DNA from: Synergistaceae bacterium
GTDB taxonomy: Bacteria; Synergistota; Synergistia; Synergistales; Aminobacteriaceae
Assembly (NCBI GenBank): GCA_017540085.1
Contig: JAFYBQ010000037.1
Location: 1 to 64,000 of the forward strand
DNA: 64,000 nucleotides
Reading direction: 5' to 3'
The notes under the pieces were generated by a model that saw only the letters and a list, made by a program, of their open reading frames with translations, was not told the DNA's origin and searched no databases. How positions within the stretch are numbered: position 1 is the stretch's first letter; each line of letters opens with the position of its first letter. Positions 25,724 through 34,140 of the stretch are shown here, piece by piece. The position numbers and the translations under genes were made by a program.

Positions 25724-26296
25724 TCAGTAGTCCCGGCTGTTAGTCCTGCGCCTTGCTGACGCTCTCCCGGATCTAGCCGAGTTTCGGGTGTTAAGGTCGG
25801 TGATTTTTGCCTCGCTAGTTTTCAGGAATGAGGCCATCTTTTTCTCGAAGCTGTCTGCCTCTTCCGGGTTCTGCTCCCTGTACTCGGCCTGCATATCGTG
25901 AAAGTCCCGGGGTGCGCGTGTCTCGCGTGTTACGCTCCTGTATTCTTTCGGCGGGCGGCCGTTTGTGTCCTGCTGCTGGCCGGTAAATGTCCTTTGCGGG
26001 CGCGGAGGTCTTGACGGCCTTTCGGGAGGCTCCTGCATCTGCTTCAGCGACAAATCTATGCGGCCCTTCTCATCTATGCGGATGACTTTGGCCTGTATCC
26101 TGTCCTGCACTTTGAGAACAGTATTTATGTCTTTCACGAACGAATACGACAGCTCCGAAATGTGAATCATTCCTTTTCTGCCCGTTTTCGCTATTCTCAC
26201 AAACGCCCCGTAAGGCATAAGCTGCTCAACGGTGCATTCAACAATTTCTCCGACTTCAACTCCGGCTGATGTTGCGACAATATTAGCCTCGGCCAT
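25724..26296 (-). CDS. S1-domain RNA-binding protein (YabR/GSP13-like)
   Basis: Residues ~12-85 are a single S1 domain (VGEIVECTVEQLMPYGAFVR, GMIHISELS, RIQAKVIRIDEKGRIDLSLK). The remaining ~105 residues are a charged, Pro/Arg/Gln-rich tail with no predicted fold, ending in a run rich in Arg and Ser. Proteins of this shape bind ribosomes or RNA. It follows a basic hypothetical protein and precedes the DUF501 gene with very short gaps. Confidence 0.82.
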   Translation of the reverse strand: MAEANIVATSAGVEVGEIVECTVEQLMPYGAFVRIAKTGRKGMIHISELSYSFVKDINTVLKVQDRIQAKVIRIDEKGRIDLSLKQMQEPPERPSRPPRPQRTFTGQQQDTNGRPPKEYRSVTRETRAPRDFHDMQAEYREQNPEEADSFEKKMASFLKTSEAKITDLNTRNSARSGRASARRRTNSRDY

Positions 26297-26328
26297 GTGA
26301 AACTCTTACTCCCCTGAAATAGATTTTG

Positions 26329-26916
26329 TTACTCCCAGCGCCATTCGGGTTTTCCGCCCAAGCCAAGACGGCGAATCAGATATACATATTTCGCTTTAAG
26401 CTGGCGGCTTCCCGGCTTGTACCAGACTAAGAGAGTCCCGCGCTGTTTGTTTAACGCTAATTTTAACACGGAGCCTTCAACAATTGGCCCGTAACACGCT
26501 AATACTGCCTCATTCCGCAAAGAGTCAGGGCGTTTCTTCATGTACTTCAGGACATTCCGCAGCTCTATCGGGAGTGCCTGAACCTGTTTCAGGAGCGTCC
26601 ATGTCTTGGGCTTTTTCGCGAGCTGGAATCGGTGAGTCTTGATGTCTTCCTTCACGTAGCGTTTTATGCGGTAATTCTGGGAACGCGCTTTTTTCCCGGC
26701 AAGTTTCACGTTCACTGCTGACGGTCTCATCTTCTCCGAAAGTCCGTCAATATCATACGGCTTTGACGCTGTACAGGAAATTTCCGGCTTAACGCTGACT
26801 GTCTCAATACGCTTCTTTATGCTAACAGTTTTCGGAGGCTCTATGCTGAAATCGTCAACCCTGTAAACGTCAACCCGCCTCGAAATTCTCCGCGCAAGGA
26901 AATCACGAATGCCCAT
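26329..26916 (-). CDS. Hypothetical basic protein
   Basis: A 195-residue protein with many Lys and Arg and no signal peptide or membrane helix. The C-terminal ~90 residues (LPIELRNVLKYMKKRPDSLR, LNKQRGTLLVWYKPGSRQL) look folded; the N-terminal half looks extended. It begins 2 nt after the preceding gene. Nucleic acid binding is plausible from its charge and S1-protein neighbour but is not shown. Confidence 0.65.
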   Translation of the reverse strand: MGIRDFLARRISRRVDVYRVDDFSIEPPKTVSIKKRIETVSVKPEISCTASKPYDIDGLSEKMRPSAVNVKLAGKKARSQNYRIKRYVKEDIKTHRFQLAKKPKTWTLLKQVQALPIELRNVLKYMKKRPDSLRNEAVLACYGPIVEGSVLKLALNKQRGTLLVWYKPGSRQLKAKYVYLIRRLGLGGKPEWRWE

Positions 26917-26918
26917 AT

Positions 26919-27467
26919 TTAGCCCCGGCCTGTGGCAAGGAAGCTCAACGCCTTCTCAAGCCTCGTGAACGGCTCTAATATGTCCATAGTCCCGGCCGCC
27001 TCTGTCAGTATCGCGCCTGCCTGCTGTACTTCCTCCGGCCTAATCCCCGCGGGAAATTCTGCCCTGAATGGTGCGCCGTTTGTGTTCGCCTGAATCAGGA
27101 ACACTCCCGGGTCTGCTGTCGTCTCAATATGCCCGGCAGCATCAAGCGGTACATGCGGGGACTCCTCAAGAAGCACGGACTTTATACGGCTGTAATCCCT
27201 CAGCGGGGCGAGTATGTCTGTGTCCTGGCATATCCATAGCTGCGGGTCAGTCTCAACAGAGTCCAAGAGGCTCTCAAGTATGAGCTTTTCTTTCGCGTAT
27301 TTCCCGAACGACTCGCCGTAAAGTATTCTCGACAATTGATCTGGTCTAAGAGGGTCAGTCCTCACAAAGTCAACGGGAAATCCCTTCATGTCCGTAACAA
27401 GAACCGCGCCCCGTATGAGCGAGTCGCCCCCGTCAATGATAATATAGCCCATAGCGTTATTTGCCAT
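26919..27467 (-). CDS. Hypothetical protein downstream of aspartokinase
   Basis: A 182-residue soluble protein beginning MGYIIIDGGDSLIRGAVLV after a short leader. The strand-turn pattern recalls a sugar-kinase/actin phosphate loop but lacks the full motif. AGGGAG precedes the ATG, which lies 15 nt after the second aspartokinase stop. No family recognised. Confidence 0.65.
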   Translation of the reverse strand: MANNAMGYIIIDGGDSLIRGAVLVTDMKGFPVDFVRTDPLRPDQLSRILYGESFGKYAKEKLILESLLDSVETDPQLWICQDTDILAPLRDYSRIKSVLLEESPHVPLDAAGHIETTADPGVFLIQANTNGAPFRAEFPAGIRPEEVQQAGAILTEAAGTMDILEPFTRLEKALSFLATGRG

Positions 27468-27482
27468 ATGAACAGCTCCCTG

Positions 27483-28805
27483 TCATTTCAGTATCACAGC
27501 CCCGTACAGAGCGCGCACGGCGGCTTCATAATCTTCATCGTACACTCCGATTATAATATTGAGGTCATCGCTTCCCTGCTCTATCATACGCACTTTTATT
27601 CCTGCGGCGGCTATTGCGTTGAATATCTTTGCGAATATCCCCTTCACCGTTCCCATTCCTTTGCCTACTACGGTAATCAGGGATAAATTTTTCTCAACGG
27701 TAATATTTTCAGGCTTTATAGCGTCCTTCAGTGCCTGCAAAATTTCCGCCCGTTTCAGGTCAAACAGGGGATTTTTGACGACAATGGAGAAGCGGTATAT
27801 TCCTGACATGTAATGTTCGCAGGATATATTTCTCTCGGTGAATATCCCGAAAACTTTCTGCCCGATTCCCGTGAGCCTGTTTAGGCCGAATTTCTGTATA
27901 TGGATTATTCGGTAATTTCTTTTTCCGGCAATGCAGGCGGCGACTCCTCGCCTTGAGTCCTCCGGGAGGTCTGCTGTTACTGATGTCCCCTCGTCGTCTA
28001 TGTCGTTTATGTTGCGGACTCTCAATGGGATTCCGATGTCCTGCATAAGAAGTATAACGTCCTCGTGGAAGATATTTATTCCCATGTACGTGAGCTGCTT
28101 TAGTTCCTCGTATGTTATCTGACGTATGACTTCAGGATTGTCGACTATTCCGGGATCTGCGCTGTAAATTTTCGTTGTCTCGCTCCATTTTTCGCACAGC
28201 GTAGCGTTCACGGCTCTTGCGACAATGGCGGCGGTTATGTCAGCTCCTCCGCGGGGGAATAATTTTATCGCGTTTGTTCCTGCTGACCCGTAAAAGCCGG
28301 GGATTACCGCGTGTTCAGTCTCAGCGAAAATTTTGGTGGCCGCCTCGAATGTCTTTTCACGGTCTAAAGCTCCGTCCCTGCCGAAAAATATAAAGTCAGC
28401 CGCGTCGATAAACTTCCAGCCGATATACTCAGCGAAAATTTTTGCCATGATATATTCGCCCCGGCTCACTACGTAATCATTTCCGCGCCCGAAAAATAAA
28501 TTCTTCTTCAGGTTCATGATTTCCGCGTCAATATATGCGTTTACGCCGATACCCCTTGCAATATCGCTGAACCTGTCGCGGATTTGCGTCATCATCTCGT
28601 CAAAATTCTCGCGGTTAGTATAGCGGGCATTCATGATAAATAGCATGTCGGTAACTTTCATGTCCTCGCGTGAAACAGCTCCGGGTGCTGAGACAATGAC
28701 ATACTTCCGCTCAGGCTGGGACATCACAATTTGGGCAGTCTTCTTTATCATGTCAGGAGTCGAGAATGCCGCGCTCCCGAATTTTGACACAATTACATCG
28801 CTCAT
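27483..28805 (-). CDS. Aspartokinase paralogue with altered catalytic motifs
   Basis: A 440-residue protein, colinear with the aspartokinase encoded just upstream and including two C-terminal ACT domains (~300-440). Three active-site motifs are changed. KFGGTS is KFGSAA, the phosphate loop SRGGSD is PRGGAD, and SADPR is SADPG. The ACT region is well kept (FTERNISCEHYMSGIYRFSI, IEQGSDDLNIIIGVYDEDYE). This fits a regulatory or repurposed subunit better than an active kinase. A terminator separates it from the first copy. AGGAAG precedes the ATG. Confidence 0.85.
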   Translation of the reverse strand: MSDVIVSKFGSAAFSTPDMIKKTAQIVMSQPERKYVIVSAPGAVSREDMKVTDMLFIMNARYTNRENFDEMMTQIRDRFSDIARGIGVNAYIDAEIMNLKKNLFFGRGNDYVVSRGEYIMAKIFAEYIGWKFIDAADFIFFGRDGALDREKTFEAATKIFAETEHAVIPGFYGSAGTNAIKLFPRGGADITAAIVARAVNATLCEKWSETTKIYSADPGIVDNPEVIRQITYEELKQLTYMGINIFHEDVILLMQDIGIPLRVRNINDIDDEGTSVTADLPEDSRRGVAACIAGKRNYRIIHIQKFGLNRLTGIGQKVFGIFTERNISCEHYMSGIYRFSIVVKNPLFDLKRAEILQALKDAIKPENITVEKNLSLITVVGKGMGTVKGIFAKIFNAIAAAGIKVRMIEQGSDDLNIIIGVYDEDYEAAVRALYGAVILK

Positions 28806-28872
28806 GACACTTCACTTCCTTTGCTGTGTTTCTGTGGGAAAAATCATCATAATTATAATCTCTTGAGGGCAT

Positions 28873-28899
28873 AAAAATACCCCCTATATTTCAGGGGGC
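28873..28899 (-). terminator. Intrinsic terminator between the two aspartokinase genes
   Basis: On the minus strand, CCCCCTGAAATATAGGGGG is followed by TATTTTTA. It lies 11 nt after the first aspartokinase stop, so the second copy needs read-through or its own promoter. Confidence 0.8.
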
Positions 28900-28909
28900 T
28901 TTGTGATTC

Positions 28910-30226
28910 TTACTGTATCATTGTGCTGTATAACGCCCTTATTGACTTTTCATAGTCGGAATCGTCAACGCCTATTATGATATTCAGCTCGTCAGATCCC
29001 TGATCTATCATGCGGATGTTGACTCCCGCGTCAGCAAGTGCCGTGAAAACTTTCGCCGCTGTACCCTTTGCGCTTATCATTCCCTCGCCGACAACAGCAA
29101 TCACCGCTAAATTCTTCTCGATTGTGATAAAGTCCGGGGCTAACTCGTTCTTTATCTCGCGTAGAATCTCCTCCCGTTTCGCGTCAAATGCCGAGGAGCT
29201 TACCACAACCGAAATTGTGTCAATACCTGTCGGGCAATGCTCAAAGGGTACACCGCTGCGGGCGAAAATGTATAACAGCCTCGCGCCGAATCCTGTCTGA
29301 CCGTTCATTTGTGATTTCTCGACTCTAATGCTCGTGAATCCCTTGCGCCCCGCGATTCCTGTTACGGGATTTCGCTTTACGTCATGAGGGACTGAGGCGG
29401 AAATGAGAGTCCCTGCGTCCGAGGGTGAATTTGTGTTGCGAATGTTGACGGGGATACCTGCCTTCCTCACCGGGAAAACGGCATCCTCATGGAGAACGCT
29501 CGCGCCCATGTATGACAGCTCGCGGAGTTCGGTGTACGTGATATGCTCTATCGGCTTGGGACTGTCGACTATTCGCGGGTCTGCCGACAACATGCCGGAT
29601 ACGTCCGTCCAATTCTCGTAGACATCAGCATTAACCGAACGGGCGACTATTGAGCCGGTGATGTCGCTTCCTCCGCGTGAGAATGTCTTGATTGTCCCGT
29701 CAGGAAGTGAGCCGTAAAAGCCGGGGATTACTGCGTGTTCAAGCCCCTTCAATTTTTCGCCGAGAGCGTTATATGTTCTGTCGCCGTCAAAGATTCCGGC
29801 CTCGTCAAAAAACACAGCCTCCGCCGCGTCAACAAACGGCCATCCGAGAAACTCAGCTATGATTTTCGCGTTGAGGTATTCGCCCCGGCTCGCAAGGTAA
29901 TCCGCAGGGGGATATTTCCTGAGTGCGTATTCTATCGTCTCAATTTCCTCTGATATGTCGAACGTTATACCCAAGTCCGAAATTATGTCGGAATAACGCG
30001 CCTTTATTTTCGCCAGTGTGCCGGAATACTCATCGCCCTTCGCGAACTCTGAATAGCAGCTGTAAAGCAAATCTGTAACCTTTATGTCGTCCGGGAATCT
30101 TTTGCCCGGTGCTGAAGCTACGATATATTTCCGTTCGGGATTAGCCCTGATGATGTCAGCGGCCTTGCGAATCTGTGAAGCGTCCGCAAGTGATGTGCCG
30201 CCGAATTTCGCCGTGATTACTCTCAA
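28910..30226 (-). CDS. lysC: Aspartate kinase
   Basis: A 438-residue aspartokinase with the N-terminal KFGGTSLA, the SRGEYLNAKI helix, the phosphate loop FSRGGSDITGSIV and LSADPRIVDS. Two ACT domains (~300-438) suggest feedback control by lysine or threonine. It phosphorylates aspartate, the first step to diaminopimelate, lysine, methionine and threonine. The start is TTG 30226 with AGGAGG 9 nt upstream, overlapping the stop of the deacetylase gene. It is the fifth gene of the dap operon. Confidence 0.93.
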   Translation of the reverse strand: MRVITAKFGGTSLADASQIRKAADIIRANPERKYIVASAPGKRFPDDIKVTDLLYSCYSEFAKGDEYSGTLAKIKARYSDIISDLGITFDISEEIETIEYALRKYPPADYLASRGEYLNAKIIAEFLGWPFVDAAEAVFFDEAGIFDGDRTYNALGEKLKGLEHAVIPGFYGSLPDGTIKTFSRGGSDITGSIVARSVNADVYENWTDVSGMLSADPRIVDSPKPIEHITYTELRELSYMGASVLHEDAVFPVRKAGIPVNIRNTNSPSDAGTLISASVPHDVKRNPVTGIAGRKGFTSIRVEKSQMNGQTGFGARLLYIFARSGVPFEHCPTGIDTISVVVSSSAFDAKREEILREIKNELAPDFITIEKNLAVIAVVGEGMISAKGTAAKVFTALADAGVNIRMIDQGSDELNIIIGVDDSDYEKSIRALYSTMIQ

Positions 30227-31374
30227 TTGTTGCTGCCTCCTGTCTTGTTATAGTTGTATGCTGACATTGAATGCATAGCCGAGGCCGTTATGATTGCGTC
30301 AGGCAAAGGGAGAAATTTATCGGAATGGAGCGGATATTCACACCCCGCGCCGATATGGTAGAAGCACCCTGTACGCGCAAGAATATAGCTCCCGAAATCC
30401 TCGCTGATGAAAAGCGGCTTGCTGATGATGTCGACTCTTTCACCGCCGAAAGTCTCACGCGCTGAACGTTCGCATAGGGCTGTGAGTTTGTCGTTGTCGT
30501 TGACGACTCCCACGCATGAGTCTGTAATGACACATTCAGATTTCGCGCCGAATCTCCCGGCAACGTCAGCGCAGACCGTCTCAAGCTCTCTGCACATGGC
30601 CGAACGTTTATCGAGTCCGTATGTCCGTATAATTCCGGCTAACTCTGCTTTTCCCGCGAGAATGTTATTCGCCGTCCCTGCGTGAAATTTCCCGACACTG
30701 ACGACTCCGCCCGGTATGCGTAAAATTTCCGGGACAATGTGCGAGGCCGCCTCTATGCTGTCTATGCCTTTGTCCCTCTGCGCGCCGTGAGCGGATTTGC
30801 CGATGACCGTCAATTTCCACGTAGCCGAAGCCGCGTAGAAATCCCCGTACTTTATGCCGACATGCCCCGCAGGTAATGCCGGGTCAACATGGCACCCGAA
30901 AACCGCCGACACGCCGTCAAGACATCCCGCGTCAATCATGCGTTTTGCTCCGCCGTCGCCTTCCTCGTTCGGCTGGAATATGAATGTTACAGTGCCGGGA
31001 AGCTCGTCCCTGTGAGACTGTAGAATCATTGCCGCGCCTAATGCCCCCGTGATGTGTACGTCATGGCCGCAGGCGTGCATCATTCCGGGATTCTGAGACG
31101 CGAAATCGCACCCGGTGGCCTCCGTAACGGGCAATGCGTCAATGTCCGACCTTACAGCGCAGTGTTCACCCGGCAATTTCCCGTCAACCCTCGCAATGAT
31201 TCCAGTGTTGATGGCTCGTCTGTGAGGTATTCCGGCCATGTCTAAATAGTGTTCGATTAGGTCAGCGGTGTGAAATTCATTGTCGCCGATTTCGGGAATA
31301 CGGTGAAATTCTTTGCGTATTTCCGTGAGTCTGCCCCGGAGTTTTTCCGCCTCAGAAAGAAAATTTATTCCCAT
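30223..31374 (-). CDS. M20 amidohydrolase, likely N-acetyldiaminopimelate deacetylase
   Basis: A 383-residue M20D peptidase-like hydrolase with the metal-site motifs MMHACGHDVHI, FQPNEEGDGG and GCHVDPALPAGHVG, and the dimerisation-domain segment AHGAQRDKGIDSIEAA. Start 31374 is used since GAGGAAG lies upstream and earlier codons overlap dapH. It lies between dapH and lysC, so removal of the acetyl group from N-acetyl-LL-diaminopimelate is the expected role. This is the acetylated branch used by many Firmicutes. Confidence 0.87.
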   Translation of the reverse strand: MGINFLSEAEKLRGRLTEIRKEFHRIPEIGDNEFHTADLIEHYLDMAGIPHRRAINTGIIARVDGKLPGEHCAVRSDIDALPVTEATGCDFASQNPGMMHACGHDVHITGALGAAMILQSHRDELPGTVTFIFQPNEEGDGGAKRMIDAGCLDGVSAVFGCHVDPALPAGHVGIKYGDFYAASATWKLTVIGKSAHGAQRDKGIDSIEAASHIVPEILRIPGGVVSVGKFHAGTANNILAGKAELAGIIRTYGLDKRSAMCRELETVCADVAGRFGAKSECVITDSCVGVVNDNDKLTALCERSARETFGGERVDIISKPLFISEDFGSYILARTGCFYHIGAGCEYPLHSDKFLPLPDAIITASAMHSMSAYNYNKTGGSNN

Positions 31375-31376
31375 CG

Positions 31377-32075
31377 TCAAATCTTCCTCAATGACTCCTG
31401 AAGGGCTGTTTTCTGTGTCGTACTGCTGTCCTTGTCCTTTATGACTCTCGCAGGACATCCCGCTACGACTTTTCCGGGGGGGACATCCTCAATCACGACA
31501 GCACCCGCAGCGACTACAGAGCCTTCACCGATTCTTACGCCCTCAATGACGACAGCATTAGCCCCGACAAGAACATTATCCTCAACGACTACGGGCTTTG
31601 CGCTTGCAGGCTCAATCACTCCCGCCAAGACTGCCCCCGCGCCTATGTGGCAGTTTTTGCCGACAGTGGCACGGCCTCCGAGTACGGCGTTCATGTCTAT
31701 CATTGTCCCCTCGCCGACAACAGCCCCGATATTTATCACAGCTCCCATCATGATGACGGAATTTCTGCCGATTGTCGCATTTTCGCGGATTATCGCGCCC
31801 GGCTCGATTCGTGCGGGAATGTCTTTGAGGTCAAGAAGGGGGATTGCGCTGTTCCGTGATGAGTTCTCGATGACAATATCAGCGATTGAGTCGCGGTTTG
31901 ACTCTATTACGGGCTGAAGCTCTGACCAGTCGCCGAATATGATTTTGTCGGAAGCACCGAAAATTTTTGCGTTTGTCCCGCTGAAGTCTACCGGGGATTT
32001 TTCCCGGAGATATATTTTCACGGGTGTAACTTTCTTTGCGTCTGCTATGTATCTGATTATCTCTTGAGCGTCCAT
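31377..32075 (-). CDS. dapH: Tetrahydrodipicolinate N-acetyltransferase
   Basis: A 232-residue left-handed beta-helix acyltransferase. The N-terminal ~85 residues form the DapH cap ([27 protein letters not shown]). Hexapeptide repeats then run to ~210 with the signature [20 protein letters not shown]. DapH transfers acetyl from acetyl-CoA to tetrahydrodipicolinate. It lies 4 nt after dapB and 2 nt before the deacetylase, consistent with the acetyl route to diaminopimelate. Confidence 0.94.
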   Translation of the reverse strand: MDAQEIIRYIADAKKVTPVKIYLREKSPVDFSGTNAKIFGASDKIIFGDWSELQPVIESNRDSIADIVIENSSRNSAIPLLDLKDIPARIEPGAIIRENATIGRNSVIMMGAVINIGAVVGEGTMIDMNAVLGGRATVGKNCHIGAGAVLAGVIEPASAKPVVVEDNVLVGANAVVIEGVRIGEGSVVAAGAVVIEDVPPGKVVAGCPARVIKDKDSSTTQKTALQESLRKI

Positions 32076-32079
32076 GAGA

Positions 32080-32889
32080 TTACCCCGCTATGAAGTCCTG
32101 CATTCCGTAGAGGCCGGGAGCTTTCGTGATGAGCCATTTTGCCGCGGCTAATGCTCCGTTCGCGAACAGTGCGCGGTTCTTTGCGTCATGCCGTATCGTT
32201 ATCGTTTCGAGTCCGTTGGAGAAAATTATCTCGTGAGTCCCGACTTCTGACCCGTAGCGCAGTGAGTGAATGCCGATCTCATTCGGAGACCTTTTGCCGT
32301 TCTCGTGCCGTCCGATATTGAGAGTCATGGCCGGGTTGCCCTCCTGACCCCCCTTTTTGTGGTTACCCCCCTCCGTGAACGGTGTCCCCCCTAATTTAGA
32401 GGGGATTAAGGGGGGTCTTGCTTCCTGTAACCTTTTCGCGAGCATTAACGCCGTGCCGCTGGGAACGTCCAATTTCTGATTGTGGTGAGCCTCTATCATC
32501 TCTATGTCGCAGTCCCCGAAAAGTTTTGCGACTCTCTCGGCAATGTCAGCAACAAGAGCAACGCCCACCGACATATTCGGGGAAATGAACACGGGAATTT
32601 TCGCGGCGGCCTCGCGGATTAATGTCATCTCGTAGGGTGTCTGCCCTGTTGACGCGATGAGGACGGGCAAATTTCTTTTGACGCAGTAAGATGTTACGGC
32701 CTGAGTCGCGGCGTGATTGCTGAAGTCTATAACGCAGTCAGCTTCCCCGGCGAAGTCATCAAGCGCGTGATACTTCCCGTTCCCGGTCTGAAATGCCACG
32801 TCAACAAGTGCTGAAATATTTTCCTGCCCGGCCATGTCAGCGAGGATATGTCCCATTTTCCCCCCTGCGCCGTTAATGATAATCTTCAT
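32080..32889 (-). CDS. dapB: 4-hydroxy-tetrahydrodipicolinate reductase
   Basis: A 269-residue DapB with the nucleotide loop [25 protein letters not shown], the catalytic [18 protein letters not shown], and the C-terminal [18 protein letters not shown]. Between AKRLQEA and [14 protein letters not shown] it carries an extra ~20-25 residues ([14 protein letters not shown]) encoded by an inverted-repeat element at 32365-32416. This region is a variable surface loop in the family, so the enzyme may tolerate it. It reduces the DapA product with NAD(P)H. The stop is 4 nt from dapH. Confidence 0.93.
   Translation of the reverse strand: MKIIINGAGGKMGHILADMAGQENISALVDVAFQTGNGKYHALDDFAGEADCVIDFSNHAATQAVTSYCVKRNLPVLIASTGQTPYEMTLIREAAAKIPVFISPNMSVGVALVADIAERVAKLFGDCDIEMIEAHHNQKLDVPSGTALMLAKRLQEARPPLIPSKLGGTPFTEGGNHKKGGQEGNPAMTLNIGRHENGKRSPNEIGIHSLRYGSEVGTHEIIFSNGLETITIRHDAKNRALFANGALAAAKWLITKAPGLYGMQDFIAG
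32365..32416. repeat. Inverted-repeat element inserted in-frame in dapB
   Basis: A 52-bp element bounded by ACCCCCCT (32365-32372) and AGGGGGGT (32409-32416). It holds the internal palindrome CCGTGAACGG and a TCCCCCCTAATTTAGAGGGGA hairpin. The same core occurs at 54749-54815 inside cbiG. It is read through as coding sequence ([11 protein letters not shown]). It resembles the palindromic coding-sequence repeats known from Rickettsia and other bacteria. Confidence 0.8.
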
Positions 32890-32892
32890 GGC

Positions 32893-33780
32893 CTAAATCA
32901 ACCCCTGCTCTTTCATGAGGGCAAATAATTTTTCCCGGTGAGCTTTCTCCATCGGTACAAGGGGCAGCCTCAAATAGTCCTCGCAGAATCCCATAGCATT
33001 CATTGCAGCTTTGACGGGAATCGGGTTTGTCTCACAGAAAAGCGCGTTGATTAACGGCAAGTACCTGCACTGCAATTCCGCAGCTCCCTTCACATCGCCG
33101 GCAAAAAATTTCTCGCATATCTCCATTGTCTGACGCGGCGCGGGGTTCGACAGCACGGAAATTACGCCCTGCCCGCCCATAGAAAGAATCGGCACAATCT
33201 GATCATCATTGCCCGAATAAATATCCATTCTGTTGCCGATGAGCTGGGCTGTGTGTACGATTTTGCTGATGTTGGAATTTGCTTCCTTTATGCCGTTGAT
33301 TTTCGGGTGCCACGATAATTTTTCGTAGGTCTCCGGCTCTATGTTGATTCCTGTGCGTGAAGGGACATTGTAGAGGATTACGGGCTTGCTTGAAGCGTCT
33401 GCTATTGTCTCGTACATTTTGACGAGTCCGCCCTGTGTCGTTTTGTTGTAGTAGGGAGTAACGAGAAGGAGAGCGTCCGCCCCGGCATCGCAGCAATATT
33501 TCGAGAGCTGTACGGCGTAACGGGTATCATTTGAGCCAGTCGCGGCAATCATTACGCACCTTCCCGCGATTCTTTTCACGGCGAAATCAACAACAGCTTT
33601 GTGTTCTGCGTCATCGAGGGTTGAGCCTTCTCCCGTTGTCCCGGCTATAACAAGGGCGTTGATCCCCTGTTCGCACTGCCAGTCAATGACTTTGGCGAAT
33701 GAGTCATAATCGACTCCGTTCGCGTTCATAGGGGTGATAAGTGCCGTAGCGACTCCCCTGAAAATCGGCTTGTCAGTCAT
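32893..33780 (-). CDS. dapA: 4-hydroxy-tetrahydrodipicolinate synthase
   Basis: A 295-residue class I aldolase: GVATALITPMNANGVDYDS at the N-terminus, the pyruvate-site GTTGEGSTL, the catalytic tyrosine in YNVPSRTGI, and the Schiff-base lysine in INGIKEANSN. It condenses pyruvate with aspartate semialdehyde. It is the first structural gene of the minus-strand dap operon and is preceded by a ~230-nt leader with a candidate attenuator. AAAGGA lies ~12 nt before the ATG. Confidence 0.95.
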   Translation of the reverse strand: MTDKPIFRGVATALITPMNANGVDYDSFAKVIDWQCEQGINALVIAGTTGEGSTLDDAEHKAVVDFAVKRIAGRCVMIAATGSNDTRYAVQLSKYCCDAGADALLLVTPYYNKTTQGGLVKMYETIADASSKPVILYNVPSRTGINIEPETYEKLSWHPKINGIKEANSNISKIVHTAQLIGNRMDIYSGNDDQIVPILSMGGQGVISVLSNPAPRQTMEICEKFFAGDVKGAAELQCRYLPLINALFCETNPIPVKAAMNAMGFCEDYLRLPLVPMEKAHREKLFALMKEQGLI

Positions 33781-33812
33781 AAAACAATCATCCTTTCACT
33801 AATTAATGCCAC

Positions 33813-33889
33813 AAAAAAACCGCTCACCTTAGAGAAAATGAGCGGCTGATTTTATGCGGGTATGTACAAATCTCCGTCATTCTCTAAGG
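33813..33889 (-). terminator. Leader attenuator of the dap operon (antiterminator and terminator)
   Basis: Two RNA structures compete on the minus strand. The terminator is CCGCTCA/TGAGCGG with TTTTTTT (33813-33845). The antiterminator pairs CCTTAGAGAA (33880-33889) with TTCTCTAAGG (33827-33836), the latter being the terminator loop and arm. A third pairing, CGTCATTC (33920-33927) with GAATGACG (33875-33882), plus CAAGA with TCTTG, would sequester the antiterminator strand. The leader peptide stop codon falls inside CCTTAGAGAA. This is the 1:2 / 2:3 / 3:4 geometry of translation-coupled attenuators. Confidence 0.75.
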
Positions 33890-33973
33890 CAAGACAGCAC
33901 AATTACGTTTTATCTTGAGGAATGACGCGCAGGAAGACACAAATACATTGAGGCGTGAAAAATTCTGCGACAT
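33884..33973 (-). CDS. Putative leader peptide of the dap/lysC operon (29 residues)
   Basis: A 29-codon frame begins at ATG 33973 with AAGGGAG 9 nt upstream and ends at TAG 33884-33886. It starts MSQNFSRLNV and contains FLKIKRN, so two of its codons are lysine (AAG, AAA) just where a stalled ribosome would cover the first attenuator strand. It has no expected function other than being translated. The low lysine count is a caution; stalling on another codon cannot be excluded. Confidence 0.6.
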   Translation of the reverse strand: MSQNFSRLNVFVSSCASFLKIKRNCAVLP

Positions 33974-34016
33974 GGATTTATGCTCCCTTCTGAAATTTTC
34001 GGAATATTTGCTGGAA

Positions 34017-34045
34017 ATTCTAAACGTCAAAATTTATTCTGTCAA
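34017..34045 (-). promoter_or_regulatory. Sigma70-type promoter of the dap operon
   Basis: Minus strand TTGACA (34040-34045), 17-nt spacer, TAGAAT (34017-34022). Transcription would start near 34010, ~37 nt before the leader peptide ATG and ~230 nt before dapA. Confidence 0.75.
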
Positions 34046-34071
34046 CAAAAACAGCCGTCCCCGATAATAAT

Positions 34072-34100
34072 TTGACACCGCAAACTTTGCATGTTTTAAT
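34072..34100 (+). promoter_or_regulatory. Sigma70-type promoter of the Synerg-CTERM protein gene
   Basis: Plus strand TTGACA (34072-34077), 17-nt spacer, TTTAAT (34095-34100), ~41 nt before the ATG at 34141. It diverges from the dap promoter; the two -35 boxes are 26 nt apart, so a shared regulator is possible. Confidence 0.65.
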
Positions 34101-34140
34101 TATCTAACAATCTATATTATCAGCAGGGAGATGTTTTTTC

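Noticed and set aside
33780-34010. Lysine (L-box) riboswitch upstream of dapA
   Set aside because: The leader is long enough, but I could not recognise the conserved L-box core; the visible pairings fit a peptide-coupled attenuator better. A covariance search is still warranted.
33780-34010. T-box leader upstream of dapA
   Set aside because: The conserved AGGGTGGNACCGCG antiterminator motif is absent.
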